A stretch of 64,000 nt of DNA from Apiosordaria backusii (GCA_030549205.1 JAUKTV010000002.1:868001-932000); one strand, 5' to 3'; positions 19,969 through 32,310 are shown, counted from the stretch's first letter. The notes: a model not told the origin generated them from the letters alone. Program-made: numbers and translations.

Positions 19969-22293
19969 TCAGTCACCCAACAACGACCCCGGCCCTCCTG
20001 GAAGTGTCAGATCAACCGTGTCTCTCCCGGGATTTAACCTGTTACTCCCCGAAAACGTGGCTTCCAACATGTGAAAACCCCCAGACATATTCCTTGGCAG
20101 CTCAAACGTCACCCTTCCCCCATCCGCCTCACTCAACTCATACTCCAGTTCAATCTCCCTCCCGACCAGCCTCACCACTCCTTCCACTACCTCTCCTGGT
20201 CCTGGCGTGACCGAAACCGAGATAAACGTCCCATCGTCCCACTCCGAGCTCCCATTTCCAGCCGCAAACATCGCCCTCACCAGCGTTGGCCCAGTAGGAG
20301 GCTCTTGCCAGCTATGCTTCGTCATTCCCCACTCCGGCTTATGTTGATAGCAAGGTACGCATCCCGGCCAATACGATCCATCCTTTGGCACCCCTCCACT
20401 AACAGGATTCCTATACCCAAACCACATCCTCTGAATCTCTGGCCAGGAGACATACCTCCCCCTCCCCCCCATAAACCCAATCTCTCTCTCCCCCTCCATC
20501 TCATTCAACCACAAATCAGGCGGAAACTGCCTCACCAGATCCCTCGGAGGAGGCTGGTCTGGCGCGTTTTTGTCTCTCACCTCTACCCCGCCCCAGCCCT
20601 CCGTCCAGTTATTCATCGCCCAGTAAAACTCATCAATCGTCACACTCCACAGCTTCCAGCTGCCATTCTCATCAAGAACCATCTGGTCGTGGTACATACC
20701 GCCCCTTATCGTCCCTGCAGAAGTCTTATCCGTCGCCGGCTGTAGAAGTCTCGCTCTCAGACTTGCCGAGCGCCCATCTTGGGAGACGTGAATGACCGGC
20801 TGCGGCCGCCAGTGGAATGATATCCCGGACCTGGTTGGACGGGAAGACGTCCCATATGATGCCGTGCACGCGTCTAGGACACGCTGCCGAGTGTGGTAGA
20901 AGCCGGCAAAGGGAGACTCTTTGTTGGCGAGGGGATGGTGGATGGCAGCCATGAGGGAGCAGGCGGCCCCGTCGATGAAGTCGATGTAGAAGCCGTAGGC
21001 GTTGGAGATGGACTCTGCGCCTTCGTAGGCATATGACCTGGAAAGCCGGCGGGATAGTTCAGGCAGGGAATCTGTCGACGTCGTTTGTGTTGAAGGCTTC
21101 TTGGTGCTTCTCGTGGTGTAATCCAGAAAAACAGGTGCGACTGTGCTTCTGGGCATTACTCCCCCATTCCCCCAGCCATCAGAGTAGTTGGCCACAACCA
21201 AAGGCGCAATCGTGACATTGAGGAACTGCCAAATCCCATTCCGCTTGATAAACGAGTTTTGGAAAAAACTGAACCGCCACGACGCTGTACCTTTATCTTG
21301 GTCCCCAATCAGCCCAATCTCAATCCCTCTCACATCAGCCATCTTCTCAGCATTCGGCACCTCCGGATCAACCTCATCCCGAATCTTCACCACCGTATCA
21401 AAGATAAGATGCTCATTCAACACCCCCTGACTCAAACCCTCAGGACCCATCCACCTCTCCAACCCCTCCCTTATCCCACCCGGCCCCTCAAACACTCCCA
21501 CATTATCAACCTTTACCACCCCCCAATCATGACTCCCAAACAACTCCCCCACCTCCCCCCACAACCTCCGATCAACATAATACCCCCAAGCATGCTGCAA
21601 ATTCCTAACCTCATCCTCATCATTCAAATCCTCAATCCTCCTCCCTATCTCCCCCTCCGTAACCCCACCAGCCCCGGGTGTCCCAACAGCCTTCGGAATC
21701 GGCACCCCAGCCTCCTCAGCACTATAATGAAACTCCGGCACCGTCCCAAAATCCCTCCCCCCCACATTCCTCCACCCCTTTTCATAATCCCCCTCATACA
21801 AACCATAATACCTCATCACCCTCACCCTCCACCTCCACCTCCCCCCTTCCTCCATCACCACCGCGTACTCATTCTCCCATATCCCCCCCTGCATCCTCGT
21901 CTTCCCCCCTCCCCCCTGAAACCGCCACCCGTTCCACCTCCCCTTTGCCGTCTTCCCGTCCGCAGCCAAATTCACCAGCGGCGTGGCCAGAACCAGCGTA
22001 TCCAGCGATCCAGGACGGATCATGCCGTTCATGTCCCCCGCATCCTCCTCAAGCCACTTCCCAATCGCTTCAGGACCTGTCACCGAGATGTTGCCCCACA
22101 GCAGCACACCGTCATCCGTAAAAAGGTCAGCCATGTCCCGGTAGCGACCGAACTGCGCCAGCTGGGCAAACGTCGCCGTCACATCTTTGATCTCGCGGAG
22201 GGACTCGACACGCTCGACGTCGCGGGCGAGCTCGTCAAGGGTCACTGCCGCCGCTCCGGCAGCGGCCCAGAAAAAAAAGTGTGATAGCCTCAT
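19969..22293 (-). CDS. Secreted protein with three SnoaL-like (NTF2-fold) domains
   Basis: 774 residues, no intron. I start it at the ATG at 22293 because it opens a signal peptide (MRLSHFFFWAAAGAAAV); the frame runs 57 codons further upstream without signal-like sequence. Three divergent SnoaL-like/NTF2-fold units seem to follow: about 30-160 (FGRYRDMADLFTDDGVLLWG), about 230-400 (WGYYVDRRLWGEVGELFGSHDWG) and about 455-620 (GFYIDFIDGAACSLMAAIHHP). A fourth beta-rich C-terminal segment is unfamiliar. Several NXS/T sites suit a secreted glycoprotein. Single SnoaL-like domains serve as cyclases, dehydratases or binding folds in secondary metabolism. Whether this one is an enzyme cannot be told from sequence. 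Internal triplication plus export is the notable feature. Confidence 0.8.
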   Translation of the reverse strand: MRLSHFFFWAAAGAAAVTLDELARDVERVESLREIKDVTATFAQLAQFGRYRDMADLFTDDGVLLWGNISVTGPEAIGKWLEEDAGDMNGMIRPGSLDTLVLATPLVNLAADGKTAKGRWNGWRFQGGGGKTRMQGGIWENEYAVVMEEGGRWRWRVRVMRYYGLYEGDYEKGWRNVGGRDFGTVPEFHYSAEEAGVPIPKAVGTPGAGGVTEGEIGRRIEDLNDEDEVRNLQHAWGYYVDRRLWGEVGELFGSHDWGVVKVDNVGVFEGPGGIREGLERWMGPEGLSQGVLNEHLIFDTVVKIRDEVDPEVPNAEKMADVRGIEIGLIGDQDKGTASWRFSFFQNSFIKRNGIWQFLNVTIAPLVVANYSDGWGNGGVMPRSTVAPVFLDYTTRSTKKPSTQTTSTDSLPELSRRLSRSYAYEGAESISNAYGFYIDFIDGAACSLMAAIHHPLANKESPFAGFYHTRQRVLDACTASYGTSSRPTRSGISFHWRPQPVIHVSQDGRSASLRARLLQPATDKTSAGTIRGGMYHDQMVLDENGSWKLWSVTIDEFYWAMNNWTEGWGGVEVRDKNAPDQPPPRDLVRQFPPDLWLNEMEGEREIGFMGGRGRYVSWPEIQRMWFGYRNPVSGGVPKDGSYWPGCVPCYQHKPEWGMTKHSWQEPPTGPTLVRAMFAAGNGSSEWDDGTFISVSVTPGPGEVVEGVVRLVGREIELEYELSEADGGRVTFELPRNMSGGFHMLEATFSGSNRLNPGRDTVDLTLPGGPGSLLGD

Positions 22294-22778
22294 CGTTTGC
22301 TTGTGGGGAATGTTGGGTTGGGTCGTCAGTTGTTTGGCGTTCACCAAGAATTGGCTGGGCCCAGAGCGCGCCCAATGTGCTTCCAGCCACAAGCTGGTGC
22401 TTTTAAAGGCAGTACCTACTTGGTTGGAGAACTGATCGACGGCGAAATCATCTGCCGACAACAACCCCGCTGGCTGGTCGTCTTTATCCCATGTGCTTGT
22501 TAAGGTATATTATACGTGCATGTATTTCTCGGCTTGTGCCTATTGGCTAAATATTAATTCCTCCGAGTCCGACGACACTCTCATCCCGCTACTACCATCA
22601 ATCCATCATCTTCCAGATTTCTAGATCTAAGTTCTAGACCGCCATCAGCAAGCAAGCCTCATGTTGAAGTGTAAGACTTGGTAAGCAAACATATGTCGCA
22701 GCAAAGCCATTCTGATCCTCGCCAGGTGATATACACATTCATCCGGGCCGCCCTTTGGACTCTACACATTAACGCCCC
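22294..22778. other. Intergenic, nothing beyond promoter and 3' sequences
   Basis: Separates the SnoaL-like gene start from the MER3 stop codon; both genes are on the minus strand. No RNA or repeat seen. Confidence 0.4.
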
Positions 22779-25700
22779 TCATACATATGTGACACACGCC
22801 CCAAGAAAGTCTACAATCTCCCTGTTGGAGTCCATCTCCTTTACCCAGTCTGGCAAGTTGTCTGGCCAGGGTGTTTTGCTTTCAGGTTCAGCATCCTTCT
22901 TCGGCTTTTGAGGAGTGGAGGACATGGTGTCCCTTGAAGAGACCTTTGACCCCCCTGGTGAGTCTTGGTCCACAAACATCGGTGAACTGCTGGGATAGGA
23001 CATATCTCCCTCGTCGGATGGTAAGTTCTCGATGCCGCTGCCCATATCGAACTTGGCGGCTATGCCTTCAAAAAACACGACATCAGAGGCACCAAGCTTG
23101 AAGGCTTCCTTCTTCTCTGTGAAGGGTACGTCGCTGACCGGCCAGGCTGCGAACGGCGCTTTTCGGATGGCTGAAGTGTTTGCTGTGCATAATTCGTCCA
23201 GACTGGGCAACTCGCCATCGTCATCCGTCGCCGGTTGACCTGGGTGTTGTGCTTTTGGATGAGGTTGATTTGGTGCTCTAACCTTGGACCTGTTTGCATT
23301 GTCTTGCTCCGTCTTGGGTGGCGCTGTGTCGAGTTCATCATCCGTAAAGGACGAGAGGTCAATACACTCCAGATCCTCGTCGGTGAAGCCATATGCATTC
23401 CAGTCTATTGTTGAAGCTTGCACAGGCGGGCGTGCACCTGGAACCGGCCGAGCAGGATTGGGTCGTTGCGCAACCTCTACCTTGGGTCGCTTCACCCTGC
23501 CTGCAGCTTGATCTTTGTTCTCGAAGCTAACCCAGGCTTCTTCAGCTGTGCGTTTAGGCTTCGGCTTTGGCGGTGCCCGTTTTCGTGGCTTATCAAGACC
23601 TTCTTTGCAGCATCGATGACTGCATGGCTTGCCGGTTTTCGTGAGAGTTGCACCGGCGCATGTATGATTGCACTGCCACTTGCCATTTGGAAGTTGAACA
23701 GGCTCACGTATTTCATGCTGGCTTATTTGAGAGGATTCTTCCTCCTGTGCCATCTCTACTAACTCGTCGATAGCCGGATACTCGTCCAGAGCTCCCTCTT
23801 CTTTCTGTTTCATCGGCGATGGCACCTGTGTGAGCGGTGCGGTGAACATGGATGGCTGGCCAATAGCTGATCGAGCAACTGCCTGCTCAGCGGCGAGAAG
23901 AAATTCCGAGTCGTCAATACCATCATCATCAAGTTCGTCCATCTGATCAACATTATTGTTACGGTGAGTTGCCAATGGTTGCGTGGACTTGGCTGGTGTG
24001 GCCTGTGCCCAGCCCGAAGGCGCGGTTGCCAATGCTGCCCGCTTGGGAAATGCCGAGGCAGGAATGTTATGTTTCAACGTCTTGGATACCATCGTCCCAA
24101 CAATGTCCTCGCAGGTAAAGTGACACACGATGTCGTCATTGGGGTCTTGGAGACCGGCTGAAAACTTCAGTTCCAACCCAGATTCTTTGTCGGCCTCCAA
24201 CTTCCTCATGCTCCCTCGCCAAAAGAACGAAAGCGTGCCACTGGTAGTTTCGGCCAGAAAGTTGATGTTGGGAATCTTCTTTTTCCAGTATGGTGGACCC
24301 AGTCGGTTCAAGTACCGTAGGCTAGCCCTAACCTCCACCTCAACGGTGGCGTCCGTTGACCTCGGTTGAGCTTTGTGGCCAACCAGCACCAGATCGAAGC
24401 TCAGTCGGGGAAACTTGTCAAGGGCGCTTTTGATGGTCATTCCGAATGGTGTTTGCCGTGCCATCAATCTCTCAATGTCGACGCTGTCCATGTCGGCAAG
24501 CTCCATCACAGTCCGGATGCCCTTGCTGGCAAGCTTTCGCATCCCGACAGGTCCAATGCTGGGCACCTGTGTTAGCTGTGTGACTCGGCCCTCCCATGAT
24601 TCCGCGGCAAGTGCCCTCGCAAGCTCGAGTGCATTCTTCACCCCGACAGCATCAAAATCGTTTCCTTTGCAGTCGATGACAGCATGAACAAGACGGTTGA
24701 GCCGCTCAAACACGATTTTGCGCTCCAACATTAGCTGACGTCGAGCCTTTGCCGCGTCAGCCGAATCAGGGTACTGGACGCTTCCCAGGTGGGCCTGAAC
24801 CATCAGTGAGATCTTGTGCCATGTCTGCGTGACTGCTTCCCTGATCGGGTACACAATGAGCGGAGATTGGTTCATTTCACGAAACAAAGACCTCTCGGCA
24901 GGCTTGAAACGGAACTCCTTGAACTCGGCTGCCTGTGAAAGGATCGTGATCTGTAACCATTCCGGTCAGCACCATGGACATCAATAGCTGTGCTGAAAGG
25001 TGTGGGATCTATACCAAAGCCTCCATCTTGGCGCCCTTGGGAATCTGCAACAGCATCTTCATGGTGGGGAACTCGACCATGTACTTGGACATGGCGCGGC
25101 CGAAGTTGGTTGACTTGAAAGTTTCGCTGCTGGTGACGCACTCGGCCTCTTGCAGCTGCCTGATGTCGCGTTCACAAATCTCCTCCAGCTTGGCGTCGAT
25201 CTGGCTAGGGTTGCAGTTATTCCCAGTGAGGTGGTAGTAGTTTGGGTTACGCCGGAGCCGGACACTCAAGAACGTGCCGCCGAGCCATTTCTTTGCAGAG
25301 GCAAGATCATGGATAGTCCCTAGACCAATCTCGGAGTTGAGGTGCTCAATCAGATTGAGGTGAAGCGTGCTCTCGAGGATTTCCTGCCCAGACACCATCT
25401 TCTCATACCGCGCTTTGTTACCGGCCTTGGTCAGGATGATGGCAGTGGCACTGTCATCAAACTGCGGACGCCCGGCTCGACCTAGCATCTGCATAACCTC
25501 AAGATCCGAGTACTCCTGGAGCTTGTCATCCGTGTATCCCATCGTTCCTTTCAGCACAACCGTGTGGCATGGAAGGTTGATGCCTACAGCCAATGTCGAT
25601 GTGCAGCATATAACTCCCAGCTCCCCCTTCAGAAAAGATTGCTCAACAGCACCACGATCTTGGGCGTCGAGACCAGCATGATGGAAGGCTACGCCCAATT

Positions 25701-27051
25701 TGACAATCTCCTGCAATTCTCTGCTGATGACGGGGATCCGGCTCCTCGGAAGAGGCCACAGCTTTTCATGTGGCCTCGCAGCAGCATAATCAGCCAGGAG
25801 GCTAGCCGTCGATTCGCACGATTTTCGTGTAAAACAAAATATAAGGATGGGCTTCTGTTGAGAATGCCTGGCAATCAGGCCCGGGAGCTTGGAATCGAGC
25901 AGTTTGTCGAGGATAAATTCGTTGCCATTGCACTCGTAACCGTAGACAAACTTCTGCAGTTTGACAGGCCTGAACTCTTCGCCAAAAGTCTCTCGGAGTG
26001 CGGGAAGGTGCTGATTGGTATGATTCCGGCCAAGCCACTGGGCGATGTCATCCGAATTTGGGACCGTGGCGCTCAAGGCGACAAATCGAACATTGGTCCC
26101 AATGGTCTTCATGCGAGACACCACCGCTTCCAGGGTGGCGCCACGGACATCCTTGAGGATATGAACCTCGTCAATGAGAAAGAGCTCGACGAGCTGCAGA
26201 AGTCTCCGATGGTCTTGCCACTTTCGAGTGATGGAGTCCCACTTCTCAGGGGTGGTAACAATGACAGAGGCATCGCCAACACGCCGCATTTCGGCCTGGG
26301 AAGTGTCGCCTGTGAGTTCGGCACACTTGAAATTCATGTGGCCCAGCTTCTTCTCCCAATCGCGGGCCTTCTCGGCACACAAGGCTTTGGTGGGCGCTTG
26401 GTAGACGATCTTGAAGTTTTCGTGGCCGCGATCCAGAGCAAGTTTGCAGATTGCCAGCTCGAGAATGGCAGTCTTGCCACTGCCTGTGGGCGCCGAAACC
26501 ACCACATTGTCGTTGGTTTTGTACACTGCCTCGAAGCACTTGGACTGGACGGCATTCAAGAATTCAAAGGGGAACAAAGCGCGAAACTTGTCGGGCAGCG
26601 CCTGTCGCAAGCTGATGAGGGGGATGCCATGAACAACAGGCACGGCAGGCTGTAATTGCGCAGAACCGGGTTCCCGCGTGATATCTGGAAGGGGTTTGGC
26701 GAGTGGAAGTTCCGGCTGGATAGCCGTTCTGTCGGCAAATGACGAGCGATGCTGTTGTGTGTGGGTACTAGATCCGGCGGAGGGGATGGGGTTTGCTGGT
26801 GCAGGCCTGCTGCTCGCTGGTGACCAACAGCTGGACAGAGGATTAAAGGTTGGGGAAACTGTTCATACTTAGTAGAATTCTAAGTAGGGGCCCTATGTTT
26901 GCCTACCAGAATATGAAGCCGGTGCCTGGGGTTGTGATGGGTGGCGAGGCTGTGAGATTTTATTGTGGGCTGGGTGGTAGAGTGATTGGCCAACATTGCG
27001 TGCGGCTGGATCAAGAGCATCTTGGTAGGATCCGCCATGTCTCTCTGTCAT
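22779..27051 (-). CDS. MER3: MER3/HFM1 meiotic ATP-dependent DNA helicase
   Basis: Three exons: 27051-26907, 26858-25015 and 24950-22779, giving 1386 residues. Intron 1 is only 48 bp but has a strong branch TCTACTAAG; intron 2 is 64 bp with branch CTGAC. The start is set by the in-frame ATG at 27051, because the main exon has a stop just upstream of its acceptor. The Ski2-like core carries Walker A APTGSGKT (171-178), DEVH (278-281), SAT (about 311), and QMLGRAGRP (505-513). A winged-helix and Sec63-type region follows, with a helix-hairpin-helix near 792-818 (VPSIGPVGMRKLASKG). A C-terminal Cys/His cluster (1090-1111, CNHTC...CSHRCC) is typical of fungal HFM1. The enzyme stabilises recombination intermediates for interference-dependent crossovers in meiosis. 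Confidence 0.93.
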
Positions 27052-27975
27052 GAGTGGCGCTGTATGTCTGGATAAGCCAGCCAGAATCTGCTGGTATTCG
27101 GGGTCTTGTTCGACGGGTTCGTGGATGGAATATGGATGGTCTTTGGTTGGCGTACCAAAGATTAGCAGAGATCATAGTGAAGCCAAGGGCCCAAGAAACA
27201 AATCAAAGCAGTAAGGAAAAGCGCACCATAAACATCGCCGAGCCGGTCATCAAAGTGTGTTGGCTGGTTCAGGTGGCAGAACTGATCCGGGGTCCGGGGA
27301 TCCATATCCGAAGTCCGGTGGTGGTTGTGTGTGTGACGCATGTCTCGGGAACCGTTCCAGGAGCGCACGCTATCGTCAGTCAGTGGCACAACACGGTTGC
27401 GTCTCGCAACATGGGGACGGTTGGGCCGCCAGGGCCGTGACATGGTGGAAGGTGTGACAAGAGTCACAAGACAGCAATGCGACACGTGTCGAGAGGCGTT
27501 TGTAGGTCGCGTTGCAGACTGCCGATGCCCGCGAGTGTCAAACGACAGATGTGTAAGGCACCTAAGGTATGAGGTGGACGAGGTGGAAGGGAAACCTCTG
27601 ATGGATTCCGCCAGCCCAATTGTGCGGCAACGCACTTTCTCAACTTGGTGCAAGCCCATCATGAACGTTCCTTCCCTTACCGGAGTAGGCGGGGAAATGA
27701 CTCCACCATCACATGGACGTCTGCCTGAAAATGCGAAAAATAACAAATGGATGTCTATTCGAATTGGTAAATGGCTTTTCCAACCAATGCCTGGTGATAT
27801 CCAACTGTTTTCCAACTCCCAACGGCCCCGAATCCGGGGGCCGTGATGCTTGTGTGCTGTTGCTGTCGTACTGTCGTACTGTCATAACGTTCAAATATAT
27901 CTCTAGAGGTATTTTGTTTGCCAGATCTTGCTCTGTCGTAGTCACAAGTCCTCCGCCTCAGTGGTTTCCCAACAC
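27052..27975. other. Intergenic upstream of MER3
   Basis: Contains long overlapping frames on both strands (27162-27815 minus, 27340-27846 plus) but none has a domain, a good start or codon use I would trust. Treated as promoter of MER3 plus the 3' region of the transporter. Confidence 0.4.
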
Positions 27976-29682
27976 TCAATCGTCCGCCCGTTTCCCTCTA
28001 GAAGACGGCGTGCGGGGGTGGAAAAGAAGAGGCGAAGCGGGCCTGGATGTAGACAGACCTGCGCCGTGTGCCGAATCCAGAGGGTTTACACTCAGTCTGT
28101 CCTGGTCAAGGTACCGTGGTGTTCCCTCAACAGTTGTCTTCTCATAGCTGGCAATCGTGATAGGTGGTGGCCGAGCGCGCTTCCCTTCCGGAAGGCTATA
28201 CAAATATGTGGCACCAAGCACAAGTGCCGTGCCAAATACGAACTGTACGAAGATGTTAATTAGTATGTTGAGATCCATCTCCGGCATATGTCGAGCGGTC
28301 TGAACTTACCGAAGGCGTAATCTCCAGATCAAAGAAGAATACGCTAAAAATAAAACTGATAACAATGCTGATGCTTGTTGCAAAGTTCTTTGCAATGTTG
28401 TCCGCGTACTGAATGCAAATGCTCGACAAAATCCCGCCAACCGACTGGAACAGAATGGCCGTCCAGACAATCGCATTGTATCCATCAAAGAACCCGTGCT
28501 TCGCAATCTCTTGCCCGTCGTTGAAAATAACCCCAATGAAGAGCGCCGGGAAGAGCGAGTAGAACGACAGCTGAATATTTCTGGTCCACACCGAAGCAGG
28601 CGTCGTCGAATCCTTGAGCACCTTCTCGAAATAGACCCCCGTCAACCCCGAAACAAGCGCTGCCACCAAAACAGCCGTCACGCCCACCGAGTAATTCATT
28701 GTCGATGACCCAGAGTCCTGATCCTCCTTGATCCCTTCATACGTGGCTGACCGTCGCGTAAGCTCTCCGACAAGCCCGGTAACGCCTCGTTTCGTCAGTT
28801 CTCTCGCCGCCTCCGCAACGCCCCCAGCAAACTGCCCGAGCTCGTGAACTGATCGCGGGAAGAAATGGTCGCTAAAATCGTGGATGTCCAGGGAGAGGTC
28901 CTTGGAACCGGCTGAAGGAAGCGAGACAGTCGACACCCCCATCGTCAGCACGACGAGGGAAAGCCACCGCCTGGCGCCCAGCGTGCGGCCGAGTAGCAGG
29001 ACCATAAAAACAGCCGTAGCGATGATCTATCCAATCTTGTCAGCCTGATACCTTCCCTTCCCTTGTCAGCCTTTCCCCCGGCACTCAGGACCAGCACCCA
29101 CCTTTAACTGGAACAGAAGCTGGAAATGCACCGCATCCAAGTTTCCCAGTGCCACATACTGTAGCGTATTCTCCAACGTGTACAGCACCGCAGGAATAGC
29201 AAGCTTCCACCCGTCTCCCGAAAACACCGAGTTGTACACCTGCTCGAGCAGGACCGTCGCGGGGGTCTGGGGCGCGAGACTTCGGGACACCTCGTAGATG
29301 GCAAAAGTGAGGGATATGGCGAGCTTGAGAACTTCGTTGAGGAGCACGGCGGTCGAGGCAAAGTACCGGTGGTCACCGGGAGGTGTCATGATTCGGGAAT
29401 AATGCATGATCTGCAGCGAGAAGCGTCATCAGTCAGCAAATGCCGAGGCCAAGCACTCCCGCCGAGTTCGAGGCAATGAACTTACAAGTATCAAAGCAGA
29501 ATTTTGAAACGTTAGCTATTCCCACCACCGGGTTAGCCATCTTTCTTCTGTATGGCCTCCATCGTTTTCCCGCCCTCGATTGTTGTGTTGGGACAACTGC
29601 GTACTGTGATCAATGAGGCCTGCTTCATTGGCAGGCCCAGCAAGCTTGGCCCACTCTGGGGCGTTGTGGTGGAGAGCGCCAT
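27976..29682 (-). CDS. UDP-galactose-type nucleotide-sugar transporter (SLC35A family)
   Basis: Five exons: 29682-29605, 29515-29486, 29410-29102, 29026-28310 and 28242-27976, for 466 residues. Each junction was fixed by GT-AG ends and by restoring family text: LIT-LTFQNSALIL-IMHYSRIM, LFQLK-IIATAVFMVL, EITPS-FVFGTALVL. Exon 2 is only 30 bp (10 codons). About ten hydrophobic helices are expected. Diagnostic stretches are LTFQNSALIL, LNEVLKLAISL, TLENTLQYVALGNLDA and YFEKVLKD. A hydrophilic loop of about 80 residues (SLDIHDFSDHFFP to KEDQDSGSS) is inserted between helices, longer than in yeast-type members. The family moves UDP-sugars into the Golgi in exchange for UMP; UDP-galactose is the likeliest substrate but is inferred. 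The tail is Ser/Arg-rich and cytosolic. Confidence 0.9.
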
Positions 29683-30976
29683 GACGTTTTGCTTTTGAAG
29701 CCGCTGACGACTTTGGGAAGATGGCGATTTGCATCAACAAACGGGCGGCTTTGGAGAGAAGACGAGGAGGAAAGTTGCTGGGTCGTAGTTCTTCGTTCGG
29801 GCGGAAAATGGTGTTTCGACGTCGTCAGTACCAGGGGTCGTAGGTGTTTCGCCAACGCGCCAGCGGGAAACAGGGACAATGGGACCCTCGTTTCTCGATG
29901 CGACAAAGAAGGGGGTTTTGGTAAGAGAATTCAGACAAGCCTAGCTTCAGTCAGAGCCGGAGGCTTGGATTTATTTCAGAATTTTTATCCTCCTGTGCCG
30001 TTTTCAAGTTGGCTGCAAATGTTGGCCGGCTCTGCTGCCCTGGACCTCTGCAAGTTGCCCACCCCTGCGGCTGCAGATCGACAAAAGCGGTACTTGTTAG
30101 AGACCTGGATCGTTGCGCCGAAATGGCGGGGAAGCGGAGTACAGGGCTGGTACCGCCAAGTCGATCTCTGGGCACCCAAGTCCTACGCCGCACCGATCAT
30201 GATCTCAGCGATCGACTGGGCGGAAGACGCCGGAGGCACAAGATATTTGGGGAGATCCCAAGAAGCCGATGACGAGACCAGCAGTGTAGCGCAGCAGTCT
30301 GGACAACTCCACCCTTTTATCCCCAACTAAGCCCCAACTGAGAACCCAGGTGGCTGGGACAGATGACCCCATCAACACTCCTCTTTGGTTTCCTGTCCCT
30401 TGGGGGAAGCGTCACACGGTCCACTTCTTCCCCGCATTTTTGGTGCATTTTTGGTGGTCCAGTGACACCACCCTGAGACATTCACAGTGAGCACATGTTC
30501 AACAACCTGGAACCCAAAGAGGTTCAGACTTCAAAGGTGTCAAGAAGCAGCGGGCTTAACGGCCATGGCATTTAATGAAGAAGAGCAACGATCTGAACGT
30601 TGATGCGGCTCTATAGCCATGGGTGCTATCCATGTCGGGTGCTCTATCGCTGCCTGGAAGAGCCCAGAGACAGTGTGCAAAAAACAATTTGGCCGGCGAG
30701 GTCGACATGGAATCTAATGGTTTATAAGTTTCAATTTGAACTACCTTAATTAATCCGGTCTCCCTGGGATGCCAGAGGTACGGCGAGTCCACCGACACTC
30801 ACTGACAATTTAACAGAAAGCCAAACATTTTAACAAGCACCCTGGAGCTAACAATGGCATTATGAATTGGAAAGACATAACAAAAGCAGTGCCTGACCGG
30901 GACCATCCCATTCGCATTTTAAACAAACCTCTGGGCATTCTTAACTCTTCAACCCCTACTCCTCCCCACCAACAGC
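29683..30976. other. Intergenic, nothing supportable
   Basis: Promoter side of the transporter gene. A 213-codon plus-strand frame (29689-30330) has no domain or intron logic and is not accepted. Confidence 0.4.
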
Positions 30977-31310
30977 TCAAGCACCCCGATCAGCCGTGGC
31001 CGCAGCAGGGTTCCCACTCTTCCTCTTTCCTCCAAACATAAAGTATACCGCTCCCAGCCCTACAACACCGGCGCCAAGATACCTGTTTCAACACGATCAG
31101 CATCAAAAGTTCAAGGTTGATGGGAAAGTCGAAGACTTACACCAAGTTCTTGTTAGGATTTGTTCCATCCTTGTTATAGACCTTTGCCGTTCCCTTCTCA
31201 CCCACGTGTGGGCCTTGAGGCGGGAGGTCGGAATAGAATCTCTGTGTGAGCCGTCCCCTAGATTGCTGCCACACGGGGCGGAGGAGGTTGCTTGTTCCTA
31301 GGCGGTTCAT
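30977..31310 (-). CDS. Small single-span, probably mitochondrial membrane protein, 91 residues
   Basis: Exon 1 is 31310-31141 and exon 2 31082-30977, with a 58-bp intron (GTAAGT to CAG). The splice joins NKNLV to YLGAGVVGLG in frame. The N-terminus is basic and lacks acids (MNRLGTSNLLRPVWQQSRGRLTQRFYS), like a mitochondrial presequence. After a polar linker with GEKGTAKVYNKDGTNPNKN, exon 2 encodes one transmembrane helix (YLGAGVVGLGAVYFMFG) followed by a short basic tail. I recognise the layout as that of small fungal inner-membrane proteins but cannot name the function. The exon boundary falls exactly before the membrane segment. Confidence 0.75.
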
Positions 31311-32310
31311 CTTGACTCTGTGATTGTGGTTGCTTTCAGGATACTGACGACGATGATGCGGGCGATATTGGTGAACTTCAATTTTTGTTTGATGGCAGAA
31401 AGGGTCCGGATGATGTCGAAGTAGAGGATGGGTCCCTGAAGAAAAGGTGTGCAAGTGTGCAGCGGTGGGAGACTGGACCTTTGAGAACAGTGATGACATC
31501 ATGTTGACGAATGACAAATGCCCCGACACCACAAGGCGGATCAATGCCGCCGCATACAGGAACGCAACTACCTGGTAATTACAATTTACGTATCATTCAA
31601 CCACTTCTTCCAGACCCTTCTTCATGATTACTCTGCTACATTTAGCAATGTGGGCAAACCTCCTCAGCGTATCCGAGGTCCCATCTCCACGTCTCAACAA
31701 GGGAAGTTGAACCTGTCCCTCCAGTTTCTTTAAACCCTGCACCGGGATGTAGCCGAGAGCCTAGCAATGGAGGCAGAGCGTCTTGGGGGTCTCGCAAACC
31801 GGGTAGACTCTGAGTCCCTGCGATATACCCCTAGATAGACTCTTGCAAAGAATAACGGCGCTCACCTTGGCTCTCCGAGAGGTAGAGCGGTGCGATCTGG
31901 CCGATGGAACCGCGCTAACTAAAGGTATATACCAACCCGGATTTCCAGCTGTAGGTAGGGTGCCGAAGCCAACACAAGGGAAGCACTGCAGTTAAGGACG
32001 TTGCGCTAGCAGATATTGATGCCGTATATCGAACCAACCTAGGTATGTAGGTGACAATGGAAAACTGGATATGGAAATGATGGGCACATGATTAGGTAGG
32101 TAACGTTCACGCAACGAAAGTAACGCAATTCCACCAAATCCACAGCAACATTGAAATTCAGAACGCTGACTAGGTAGTATGCAGCTTCCTCACTACATGA
32201 TTTGCCAAATAATCAAGCTGCCAGCAGCTTTAACCTAGCCAACCACTAAGACTGCTCTACTCGCCGAAGTCGTCATCCTACCGAATGCCAAGCTATCCGC
32301 AGTCTCGTCA
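31311..32310. other. Intergenic, nothing recognised
   Basis: Promoter of the small membrane-protein gene and about 700 bp of unremarkable DNA with scattered TAGGTAGGT motifs. Confidence 0.35.

Noticed and set aside
20071..22284. Long plus-strand frames (for example 21259-22284, 341 codons)
   Set aside because: Antisense shadows of the SnoaL-like gene, Pro/His-rich because of its codon bias.
27162..27846. Overlapping frames on both strands between MER3 and the transporter
   Set aside because: No family feature on either strand; most likely chance frames in a promoter region.
29689..30330. 213-codon plus-strand frame upstream of the transporter
   Set aside because: No domain, overlaps the transporter promoter side, amino-acid composition without pattern.
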